From Streptomyces sp. IMTB 2501 (GTDB taxonomy: Bacteria; Actinomycetota; Actinomycetes; Streptomycetales; Streptomycetaceae): a stretch of DNA of 64,000 nt. Of this stretch, positions 36,263-44,400 are shown in pieces. The stretch is taken from NCBI RefSeq assembly GCF_001953885.1, contig NZ_MQUS01000021.1, positions 42,971 to 106,970 of the forward strand, written 5' to 3'. Position 1 is the first letter of the stretch, and the number at the start of each line of letters is the position of its first letter. A program made the position numbers and the translations under genes. The notes beneath the pieces were generated by a model that had not been told where the DNA came from, did no database searches, and saw only the letters and a list, made by a program, of their open reading frames with translations.

Positions 36263-36805
36263 TCAGCGGTCGTGAATCCGTACGCCCTCGCCACGCTCAG
36301 GCACGGCTGCCTGCGCGGCGGGTGCCTGCGACACCGGTACGCCCTCCGCGGACGCCTGTGACGCTTCCTCAGCGGGCTTCTGCGGCGCCGCGTCCGAGGT
36401 GTCCGGCGACGGCGACGAGGTCCGCTCGCGCGGGATGGGTGCGCTGAACGGGTCGGCCCCCTCGTCCATGCCCATCTCGGCGGCCGAGGGGAACGGCACG
36501 TGCTCCGGCCAGCCCTCGGGCTTCGGGCCCGACTGCCACTGCGGCTTCGGAGGGTCCCAGGGCCTGTCGTCCTCCAGCAGGTGCTTCGCGACGAACGCCC
36601 GCGGATTGAGGTCGCGCAGGCGCAGATCCTGGTACTCGGGACCCAGCTCCCGCCGTACCCCGTCGGTGGCGCCGCGCAGCACCGTACGCAGCCTGCGCAG
36701 GCCACGGGCCGCCTCCCCGACTGCCTTGGGCAGCCTGTCGGGGCCGTAGAGGAACATCGCGATCAGAGCGAGAGCGACCAGGGTGAACGGGCTCAGGTTG
36801 AACAC
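36263..36805 (-). CDS. tatB: Sec-independent translocase subunit TatB (accessory copy)
   Basis: A 180-residue TatB: one N-terminal membrane helix (FNLSPFTLVALALIAMFLYG), the hinge YGPDRLP, an amphipathic helix (KAVGEAARGLRRLRTVLRGA) and a long Pro/Glu-rich cytoplasmic tail with TatB-type DLNPRAFVAKHLLED. The polar residue (Glu) usually found at position 8 of TatB is not present. Three starts are possible: GTG 36811, ATG 36808 and GTG 36805. I chose 36805 because TTGGAG is then 5 bases upstream. It heads the tatB-tatC-ABC1 kinase operon and is divergent from the MetE-like gene. Confidence 0.9.
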   Translation of the reverse strand: MFNLSPFTLVALALIAMFLYGPDRLPKAVGEAARGLRRLRTVLRGATDGVRRELGPEYQDLRLRDLNPRAFVAKHLLEDDRPWDPPKPQWQSGPKPEGWPEHVPFPSAAEMGMDEGADPFSAPIPRERTSSPSPDTSDAAPQKPAEEASQASAEGVPVSQAPAAQAAVPERGEGVRIHDR

Positions 36806-37038
36806 CATCACTCCAAGAGGTACAGCGAGGTCGCTGGATCCGGCGAATAGGCATCATGAAGACATTTCACACCACATATCATTACAAACAGGCGCCATGT
36901 GGCCGGGGATTCACTCGTTCGCCCATGACGTTGCCGGGTCAACTCGACGCCTGGACGGGCATCCCGATCGGGTGAACTCGCGGGAGCCTTCGCACCGCAC
37001 GGCTTGTCGGGAGGCATGGGGCCTCCTACGGTCCGACC
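36806..37038. promoter_or_regulatory. Divergent promoter region, tatB / metE-like gene
   Basis: A 233-base region, AT-rich near 36840-36890, with ACATATCA at 36874-36881 matching the octamer upstream of the Tat-signal gene. Close to the MetE-like start, GGGAGGC (37009-37015) pairs with GCCTCCT (37021-37027) around a 5-base loop and could hide the only purine-rich ribosome site. Confidence 0.45.
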
Positions 37039-38103
37039 ATGAGCATCCCCACTGAGCCGATCGGCAGCATCCCCCGCCCGCGCGCCCTGCAGCAGGCTCT
37101 CGGTGAGCACGCCGAAGGCCGGTTGAACGACAAGGAACTGACGGAGCTTCAGGAGCAGGCCGCGGCGGACACTCTCGCCCGCCTTGAGCAGCTGGGCTGC
37201 CCCGTCCTCGTCGACGGCGAGCAGGCCAAGCCCAGCTTCGCCACCTACCCGATCGCGGGCCTGGCCACCCTCGCGCCGGACGGTGTCACCATCCCGTTCG
37301 CCGACGGCCATACCCGGCAGCTGCCGCATCTGACCGAGGGGCCGTTCCGCTACCAGGTCCGCGCGGAGTCGTATCTGCGCGACGCCCAGCGGCACACCGA
37401 CCTCCCCCTCAAGCAGGCGGTCATCGCACCCTCGGCGCTCAGCCTGCTCTACCCGGCCGAGTCCATCGCGGGCTACTCCCGCGAGGCGTTCCTGAGGGAC
37501 CTGGCCGACGAGGCGGAAGCCGACATCCGCGGCTGCCTGGAGGCGGGCGCGCACGTGGTCCAGCTCGACTTCACCGAGGGCCGCCTCTCGCTCAAGCTCG
37601 ATCCGAGCGGCGCGATTCTCGACGACTTCATCGCTCTCAACAACGAGGTGCTCGGCCGGTTCAGCGAGGCGGAGCGGGCCCGCCTCGGGGTGCACACCTG
37701 CCCTGGCGGCGACCACGACTCCACCCACAGCCTGGACGTCGACTACGCCGGACTGCTGCCCGAGCTCTTCCGGCTGAAGGTGGGCAACTACTACGTCCAG
37801 CTGGCCAGCGAGGCCGACCCCGAGCGGGTCCTTCGCATCATCGCCGACCAACTGCGCCCCGGCATCCGGGTGTTCGTCGGCGTGACCGATCCCATCGGTA
37901 CGACGGTGGAGACCCCGGAGGAGGTACGCGACCGGGTGCTGCTCGCCGCCCGCCACATCCCGGTGGACCAGCTGGGCACCTGCGACGACTGCGGCTTCTC
38001 GCCGTTCGCCGACGACACGTCCACCTCACGTGACCTGGCCTTCGCCAAGATCGACGCACGCGTACGCGGAACCGCCCTGGCCGCCGAGGCGCTGGGCGCC
38101 TGA
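37039..38103 (+). CDS. MetE-like (cobalamin-independent methionine synthase II family) protein
   Basis: A 354-residue protein of the UROD/MetE-like fold, corresponding to the C-terminal catalytic half of MetE only. The N-terminus TEPIGSIPRPRALQQAL is typical of these short homologues. Zinc ligands are present: HTC near residue 218, Glu in QLASEADPE near 257 and Cys in LGTCDDCGFSPF near 315. Short MetE-like proteins transfer methyl or related groups from thiol donors in various pathways; the substrate here is unknown. It is divergent from tatB and not followed closely by another gene. It may supply a methyl-transfer or thiol-handling step to the cluster. Confidence 0.83.
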   Translation: MSIPTEPIGSIPRPRALQQALGEHAEGRLNDKELTELQEQAAADTLARLEQLGCPVLVDGEQAKPSFATYPIAGLATLAPDGVTIPFADGHTRQLPHLTEGPFRYQVRAESYLRDAQRHTDLPLKQAVIAPSALSLLYPAESIAGYSREAFLRDLADEAEADIRGCLEAGAHVVQLDFTEGRLSLKLDPSGAILDDFIALNNEVLGRFSEAERARLGVHTCPGGDHDSTHSLDVDYAGLLPELFRLKVGNYYVQLASEADPERVLRIIADQLRPGIRVFVGVTDPIGTTVETPEEVRDRVLLAARHIPVDQLGTCDDCGFSPFADDTSTSRDLAFAKIDARVRGTALAAEALGA

Positions 38104-38265
38104 CCGGACGTGCGACAGGCCGGCCGCGCGCCATCGCACCGCACGTCCCCGGGGCGGGCGGTGCGGTCGGCAGTCTCGTCGCGCTTCGTCCGGCCGGGCG
38201 GAATGATCGCCACACCGGTGCCGGTACGGGGAGCTGCCGTACAGCCGCCCCTTGGATTCCGCAGC

Positions 38266-38802
38266 ATGAGTTCACTTGATCACGCATCTGCCGACCGTCG
38301 CGCCTTCCTCACCGCCGCCGGGGCCACCGCGCTCACGGCAGGTGTCTGGTGGGCGGCCCCCTCGAAGACGTATGCGGCCGATTCCTCGCTGCCGCGCGCC
38401 GGGCAGGAGATCCGGTGCGCCGGCACGGCGCGGGGTGATGCTGCGCGCCCTTGCCGGATCGGGCACCGTCGACATCGACTGCGGCCGGATCACCATCACC
38501 GAGGAGGCCGACCCCCGCTCGCCGCCGCCCAGCACCCTGCGCCTGGTCCGTCCCAGCCCCACCGGGGAGGTCGAATCGCTGGGTCGGTCACCCTCACCAC
38601 CACCGAACCGCTGGTCCTGAAGAACGACAACCTCACCAGCGGGGAGCCGCACCGCCATACCCTGACCTCGCGACAACCAGTGGGCCTGGCACCCACCGTC
38701 ATGCCGGGGGTGACCGTCGCGACCATCGAACCGTTCACCGTGCCGGCGGCCGGTGCTGTCGCGGTGGCGTGGGGGCCGGCAGCGAGGCGGCGGAAACGGT
38801 AA
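38266..38802 (+). pseudogene. Tat-signal protein gene broken by two compensating frameshifts
   Basis: The ATG at 38266 opens a frame with a good twin-arginine signal (DRRAFLTAAGATALTAGVWW, then a site near KTYAA). At about 38425-38440 the protein-like sequence moves to another frame (LRALAGSGTVDIDCGRITIT and onward), and near 38570-38590 it returns to the first (GSVTLTTTEPLVLKNDNLTS to the stop at 38802). Two opposite indels about 150 bases apart explain this. It is either a pseudogene or a sequencing error in a gene of about 180 codons. The product would be the second Tat substrate next to the private Tat genes. Confidence 0.6.
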
Positions 38803-38821
38803 CCGACTGAAGGAGCCCCAT

Positions 38822-39373
38822 ATGCCGCACATCGAACTGGGCAACGACCTGCCCGGGATCGTGTCGCTGTTCGCTTTCCGGCCCGAGACGGCCACGCCGC
38901 TGAGCGAGCTGGCCGAGGTACTGCTGCGCGGGCCCAGCACCCTGAGCCGGGGCGAGCGGGAGCTGATCGCCGCCCGGGTCTCCCACCTCAACAGCTGCCG
39001 CTTCTGCGCCGACTGCCACGCCGCGTTCGCCGCCGTCCAGCTGGACCAGGGCATGCCCCTGGTCGACCAGGTCCGCGCCGACCCGGCCGCAGCACCCGTC
39101 TCCGACAAGCTCAAGGCTCTGCTCGCCGTGGCCGACGCGGTCCAGGAGAGCGGCCGCGCGGTCACCGACGAGCACATCAAGACCGCCCGCGTCGCCGGGG
39201 CGACGGACACGGAGATCCATGACACCGTGCTGATCGCGGCGGCGTTCTGCATGTTCAACCGCTACGTCGACGGCCTCGCCACCACCGCCCCCGACCAGGC
39301 GGCCGCGTATACCGAGATGGCCCATCACATCACCGCCCACGGCTACCGCGACGCCGTGCCCCTCCAGCCCTGA
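38822..39373 (+). CDS. AhpD-like carboxymuconolactone decarboxylase family protein
   Basis: A 183-residue protein of the CMD/AhpD fold, peroxidase-related type. The active-site motif CxxC plus His is intact in NSCRFCADCHAAF (residues about 57-68), as in alkylhydroperoxidases that reduce peroxides through a thiol relay. The ATG at 38822 has AAGGAG 7 bases upstream. It starts 19 bases after the broken Tat-signal gene and converges on the hydrolase-like gene. A protective role against peroxides or reactive products of the neighbouring pathway is possible, but not shown by sequence. Confidence 0.85.
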   Translation: MPHIELGNDLPGIVSLFAFRPETATPLSELAEVLLRGPSTLSRGERELIAARVSHLNSCRFCADCHAAFAAVQLDQGMPLVDQVRADPAAAPVSDKLKALLAVADAVQESGRAVTDEHIKTARVAGATDTEIHDTVLIAAAFCMFNRYVDGLATTAPDQAAAYTEMAHHITAHGYRDAVPLQP

Positions 39374-39389
39374 CGGCCCCGCGACACCG

Positions 39390-40268
39390 TTACGTACCGT
39401 CCTCCGCCCAGAACGCCATCAGAGTTCCGGCGACGGCATCCGGGTTGTCGTGGTGCGGCAGATGTCCGGCCTCGGGGACGACACCGTGGCGCGCACCGAG
39501 TCGCCGGGCCAGTTCAGCGGTGCGGTCCACCGGGACCAGCGGGTCCTCCGCACCGCCCACCACCAGCATCCGGATGCCTTCGGCGCGCAGTCCGGTGACG
39601 AGCTCCGGTCCGGCGGTGGCCGAAGCCAGGTGCCCGAGGCTCATCGGGTGGCTGCGGGACAGCCGCTGCCGGATCACGGCACGGCGCTCGTCGGCCATGG
39701 TGCCGCCGCGGTGCTGCCGCGCCACCAACGGCTCCCAGTCGGCGGGCTCCGCGTCACCGGCCGTCATGAGCCCGTCCCAGCAGGGGGCGACGAGGGTGAG
39801 GCTGAGGTACGTCGACGGTGTGAACCTCTCCCGGGAGCGGGCCTGCAGCACGGCGGTGGCCGCCACGAGGGCGCCGGCACCGTGGCCGACGAGGTGCACG
39901 GGCTTACGGGCGCACGCCGCCGTCATCGCGACGCCCAGGTCGGTGGCCAGTACGCCGATACCGTACGCGGCGGGGTCGTCAAGGCCAGGGGTCTCGTTCT
40001 GGCCGCGCAGATCCACCGCGAAGAGCCGGCGTCTCGCGCCGACCAAGCGGTGCATCAGCGGCAGGAAGTCCTCCTTGGCGCCCCCCGCTCCGGACACCAG
40101 CGCCACTCTGCTGCCGTTCCAGTGGGGGCCGGACGGACCCGGACGGCGGATCTCGACGCCCGCGAGCGGACCGTACGGAGCGGGCATCAGCATCGGGATG
40201 AGCGTCCTCCCGTCTGCTTCCTTTGCTTCCATTGCTTCCTTGCAATCAGAATCGAGCGTTCCGCACAT
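39390..40268 (-). CDS. Alpha/beta-hydrolase homologue without nucleophile
   Basis: A 292-residue alpha/beta-hydrolase fold protein. It shows the oxyanion region VALVSGAGGAKEDFLPLM, FAVDLRGQNETPG, the nucleophile elbow and, near the end, GGAEDPLVPVD and EAGHLPHHDNPD, which supply the acid and histidine. The elbow reads LVGHGAGALVA, so glycine stands where serine should be (GHSxG). This predicts loss of hydrolysis, or a lyase or binding role. The ATG at 40268 has an ideal AAGGAGG at 6 bases. It is the last gene of the enediyne-type operon, 53 bases after the reductase-like gene. Confidence 0.85.
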   Translation of the reverse strand: MCGTLDSDCKEAMEAKEADGRTLIPMLMPAPYGPLAGVEIRRPGPSGPHWNGSRVALVSGAGGAKEDFLPLMHRLVGARRRLFAVDLRGQNETPGLDDPAAYGIGVLATDLGVAMTAACARKPVHLVGHGAGALVAATAVLQARSRERFTPSTYLSLTLVAPCWDGLMTAGDAEPADWEPLVARQHRGGTMADERRAVIRQRLSRSHPMSLGHLASATAGPELVTGLRAEGIRMLVVGGAEDPLVPVDRTAELARRLGARHGVVPEAGHLPHHDNPDAVAGTLMAFWAEDGT

Positions 40269-40321
40269 GGGTGCCCTCCTTCAGGCTGCCGACGGAGCGA
40301 TGACTCACGGCCAGTGACGGT

Positions 40322-41020
40322 TCAGGGGCGCAGGATCCGGCATCCGACCAGGCCGGTACGCCCCGACTGCGCGTCGATGTGGCACAGCAGTTGGGCCAGG
40401 TGCTCCAGCCAGCGGGCATGCGTGAGGGGTCCCGCCGGCACGGCCTCGAAGCCCAGCGCCTCCACCCAGGCGCAGACCAGTCGCTGCGCCGACGGATCGT
40501 CCACGGCGACGGGGACGCTCGGCCGGCGCCACTCCCCCGAGGGCACCGGCCCAAGCCGTCCGAGGGCCTTGGCCGAGACCGTGTTCAGCGCCTTCGCCAC
40601 GCGCGTCCGGGGCAGGCGGCGGGCCAGCAGCTCCGCCTCGCTCGGCCCCCAGGGCCCGCGCGGTGCAGGCATGTCACGCTGGGGCATCACGGGGTTGGAC
40701 AGCTCCAGCACCACCTTTCCGGCCAGGACCGGTTCCAACTGCTCCGCCAGCTGCCGCAGCGGCTCGCCCGGCGGCACCGCGAGCACCACCAGCTCGGCCG
40801 CCGCCGCGGCTCTTCCAGGCGCCAGCTGCACCACCTCCGGCGGCACACCGGGCCGTCTGCGGCGGTGCTCGCGCACCCCGGCCAGCACCTCAAGGCCCTG
40901 CCACAGCGCGGCGCGCAGCAGAGCGGACCCCATGCGTCCGCACCCCACCACGGCGGTGCAGGCGGGCAGCGGCGAGGGCGCGGAGACAGCGCGACCGGGG
41001 CAGGAGTCCGGTTCAGACAC
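40322..41020 (-). CDS. F420-dependent NADP reductase-like oxidoreductase
   Basis: A 232-residue protein of the F420_oxidored (NADP-binding) family. The Rossmann motif AVVGCGRMGSALLRAALWQG opens the domain after a 20-residue lead. LVVLAVPPGEPLRQLAEQLE and VLELSNPVMP follow, as in F420-dependent NADP reductases, then RVAKALNTVSAKALG. The GTG at 41020 lies inside the last codons of the thioesterase gene, so translation is coupled. It may reduce an intermediate of the PKS pathway using NADPH or F420H2; which cofactor is used is not evident. Confidence 0.83.
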   Translation of the reverse strand: MSEPDSCPGRAVSAPSPLPACTAVVGCGRMGSALLRAALWQGLEVLAGVREHRRRRPGVPPEVVQLAPGRAAAAAELVVLAVPPGEPLRQLAEQLEPVLAGKVVLELSNPVMPQRDMPAPRGPWGPSEAELLARRLPRTRVAKALNTVSAKALGRLGPVPSGEWRRPSVPVAVDDPSAQRLVCAWVEALGFEAVPAGPLTHARWLEHLAQLLCHIDAQSGRTGLVGCRILRP

Positions 41021-41489
41021 TCCGGGCCACCGCCAGGCGGGGTTCCCGCTCGACGGGTTCCCGCTCGTAGGGCCGCAGCGCCTCGGCGAACTCCTCGGGC
41101 ACGTCCATCGGCTCCATCCCCTCGGCGGTGCGCCGCATACAGGCGATGGTCTGCTCACCCCGGGCCACCAGCTGAGCTGTCCTGCCCTGCACCCGGTAGT
41201 AGTCGAAGACCATGGTGACCTGGTTGGACTCGCGTGCGCCGAGCGACATCCGCACCTCCACCTCCTCGGCGGCGTACAGCTCGGCGAGAAAGTCACAGCG
41301 GCTGGAGACGGTGACCATGGCGAAGTCCTCGCGCAGGGCCCGGAGCACTCCCGGTGCCCGCTCGGCCAGGAAGCGCTCGCGGCAATGCCCCTGCCACAGG
41401 AAGTAGTTACTGAAGTACACGTTCCCAACGAGGTTCGTCTCTTCCAGCATCACCAGATGCCGGTGGTTGTACGTCGTGCGCTGCCACAT
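41013..41489 (-). CDS. tebC: Enediyne-type hot-dog thioesterase (TebC/E10)
   Basis: A 158-residue 4HBT hot-dog thioesterase. The motif region VMLEETNLVGNVYFSNYFLW followed by QGHCRERFL is characteristic of enediyne TEs such as CalE7, DynE7 and SgcE10, which release the polyene or keto-polyene chain from PksE. The ATG at 41489 follows GGGAGG at 5 bases and starts 83 bases before the pksE stop in another frame. Alignment with known TEs begins a few residues after this ATG, so the long overlap appears genuine. Confidence 0.92.
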   Translation of the reverse strand: MWQRTTYNHRHLVMLEETNLVGNVYFSNYFLWQGHCRERFLAERAPGVLRALREDFAMVTVSSRCDFLAELYAAEEVEVRMSLGARESNQVTMVFDYYRVQGRTAQLVARGEQTIACMRRTAEGMEPMDVPEEFAEALRPYEREPVEREPRLAVARSV

Positions 41490-44400
41490 GTGTGCCTCCC
41501 GCTCCTGTCATCACGGCCACGGCGATCACCGGGCCCGACACTTCGCCGGTGCCCAACGCGTCACCGGTACCCGGCTCACCGCCGACGTACGGCTCCGGTT
41601 CCGGCACGCCCTCGGGCACCAGACGGTCCGGGACCACCGTGGTCGCGATGAGCGAACGCCCGCTGCGGAAACGGACCCAGCCGTCCTCGAAGACCCCGTC
41701 CACGGTCACCGGTGCGGTGGGGCCGCACCCCGCCTTGCTGCCGCACTCGGCCACCGTCCACAGCCGTGCCGCGATGGCATGGTCCGGTTCGTCCAACGCC
41801 AGACGCAGTTGCCTCCACAGGCCCTCGTACGGGGCACCGAGCGCCGAGCGCACCCCCTCCGCCTCTTCGGGGACGATCCGCTGCCAGTCCACGGTGACAC
41901 CGTCCGGCGCCGTGGCGACCAGGGTCAGCGGACCACAGTGGCTACGTGAGGTGCCGTACGGCGGCCGCACCGGAGGGACGGTACGTTCCCGCGGTGCGCC
42001 CGACTCGATGCTCAGCGTCAGGGCGGGGTCCAGACCGAGTGCGAGCGCGCCCCGTTCCAGGTGCACCGCGAGCAGCGGCCTGCTCCAGCGCTCCCGGCGC
42101 GGCAGCCGGCCCACGTCCAGCAGCCGCAGCCGGCGCCAGCGGACCAGGACCCGGCCGCCCTCGTTCACGGCCTCGACGTCCCATTCATACACACCAGCCT
42201 CGGACCTGCGCTCCCGGGCATGCACTGTGACGTCACCGTCCGCACCGGCCGACCCCAGTTCGGTGCCCTCTTCAGCGGCCTGGAACTCCTCGCAGCCCAC
42301 GGGCAGCAGCCGCCGGCCCGGGACACAGGCCTGCAGCGCGTGGATGATCGCGTCATTGCGTGCGGGGCTGCCGAGGAGCAAGCCTTGGGCCAGTTCCTGG
42401 GCGAACCAGCCCGCCTCGACGGCTGGGCCCAGCCTTACCCTGACCTGCCGGGCCCGCAGGGCGTTCAGCCGCTCGACCCGCCGGAAGCGGCCCGTGTGGA
42501 AGTAGAGCGGCCCGTAGAGGTCCGCGGCCGGGACCTCGGGGTCGTCGCCCGTCACCGGCGGCAGGGACGGCGCGTCGCCCGCCGGCTCCGTATCGCCGCC
42601 GCCGTCCGGCAGCGGGAACACGGCGCGGAAGTGGTCCGCCCGGAACGCCGTCTCGTCGCTGCGCAGGGCCACGGTGACGGCGCCGCTCTCGGCGAGCGCG
42701 CACAGCCGCAGGGTGCGCGTGCCGTCGGCCGCCGACGTGACGGGCCGCTCGAACGTCACCTCGCGGCAGCGCCGCAGCGGCCGGCCCGCCAGTACGGAGG
42801 CGGCCTGGGCCATCGCCTCCAGACCGACGACGGCGGGCAGCACCGACAGCCCGTCTACGCGGTGGTCGCTCAGATACGGGTCGGTGGCCTCGGTCATCGC
42901 GTTGTCCACGACGAGTTCCACGCCCGGGTAGTGGACGCGCGGGCGCGTCAGGAACCGGGCCGCGGGGCCGAACGCGTCCGCGGGCAGCGGGCGCGGCGGC
43001 AGTCCCATGCGCCCGTGCACGGTCACCGCCGTGGGCAGGCCCTCAGCTGTGGCCAGCCGCAGCAACAGGTCCAGGCCCTGCTCGACGGGGATCGGCGTGA
43101 CGTCGCTGCGGGCCAACTGGTCCAGCACGCCGAGCCGTTCCCCCATGCCCACGCCGGCCCACACCGACCAGTCGAGCACCAGGGTGCGGCATCCGGGCAG
43201 GTCACGGGCCTCGTCCTGGAGCATCTGGCGCAACCGGCCGTTGGCGAGCGCGTAGTGGCACTCGCCCGCCAACCCGTAACGGCCGATCACCGAGCCGAAT
43301 CCGATCAGCAGACGCAGCCGGCCGCGGTCCACCGCGGCCAGCAGATGGGCCAGCCCCGTTGTCTTCGGTGCCAAGTGCGTGCGTACGTCGGTTTCGGTGA
43401 GGTCGTCGAAGCGCTGCGGCTGGTTGATCCCGGCCGCGTGCAGCACAGCTGTGACCGGGCCCAGTTCGCGCTCCACCTCGGCGACCGCGTGCGCGGTGGC
43501 GCGCCGGTCGGTGATGTCCGCCCGCTGATAGCGGACCGTGGCGCCGATTTCGGCGAGCCGTTCCAGGTTCCGCCGCAGCGCCGCGTCCCGAGCCGGATCG
43601 CCGCGGCCGAGCAGGGCGAGCGAGACACCCGTCGTACGGGCGAAGGCGGCGGCTGCCTCGAAGCCCAGGCCCTTGCCGCCGCCGCTGACCAGCAGTACGT
43701 CCCCCGGGCCGAGCACCGGTTGGGCTACGGCGTCCGGTTCCGGGAGAGGCATGGCGACCGGCTCGGCGCAGGTGCCGTCCTTGAGCACCACCAGTTCCCG
43801 CAGCACCCCGGGCTCGGCCCCCGCGAAGGCTGCTGCGGCCGCCAGGCCCGCCGCGGTCGGCGGGACCCGGAGCAGGGTGATGCCGAGCCGCGGGTGTTCC
43901 TGGTGCAGACTGCCCGCGAAGCCGGACAGGCCCGAACCATGCGTGACCAGGACGAGCCGGCCGCCACCGGCGATGGCCGAGCGGGCCGCGCCGAGGAGCC
44001 CGGCGAGCCCTTCCGGCGCCTCCGCGTCGGGAACGTACAGCAGTTCGGCCTGGCCCGCCGGCTCGTCGGCCGCGGGCCAGAAGGCACCGGACGCCGCTCC
44101 CCGAGGTGCCGCGACGGTGACCCGGCCCGGGCGGTCGGCGGGGTCCGGGGCGGGCGGCGCTACGGGGCGCAGTTCCTCGGTGAAGCAGCGGATCCAGGGC
44201 GCGACCCCCGGGGCGATCGCGTCCTGCCCGTCGCCGCTGCCGGTTCCGGGGAGCGCGCGCACCATCTCGGTGATCTCGGCGAGGGATGCGTCCGCCATGG
44301 TGAGCGGCGCGGCCGGGGGCTCACGGCCCGCCGCGCGGGCGGCCTCGGCGACCAGCTGGGTGACCTTCAGCGACGACAGATGGAGGTCACTGAGCAGACG

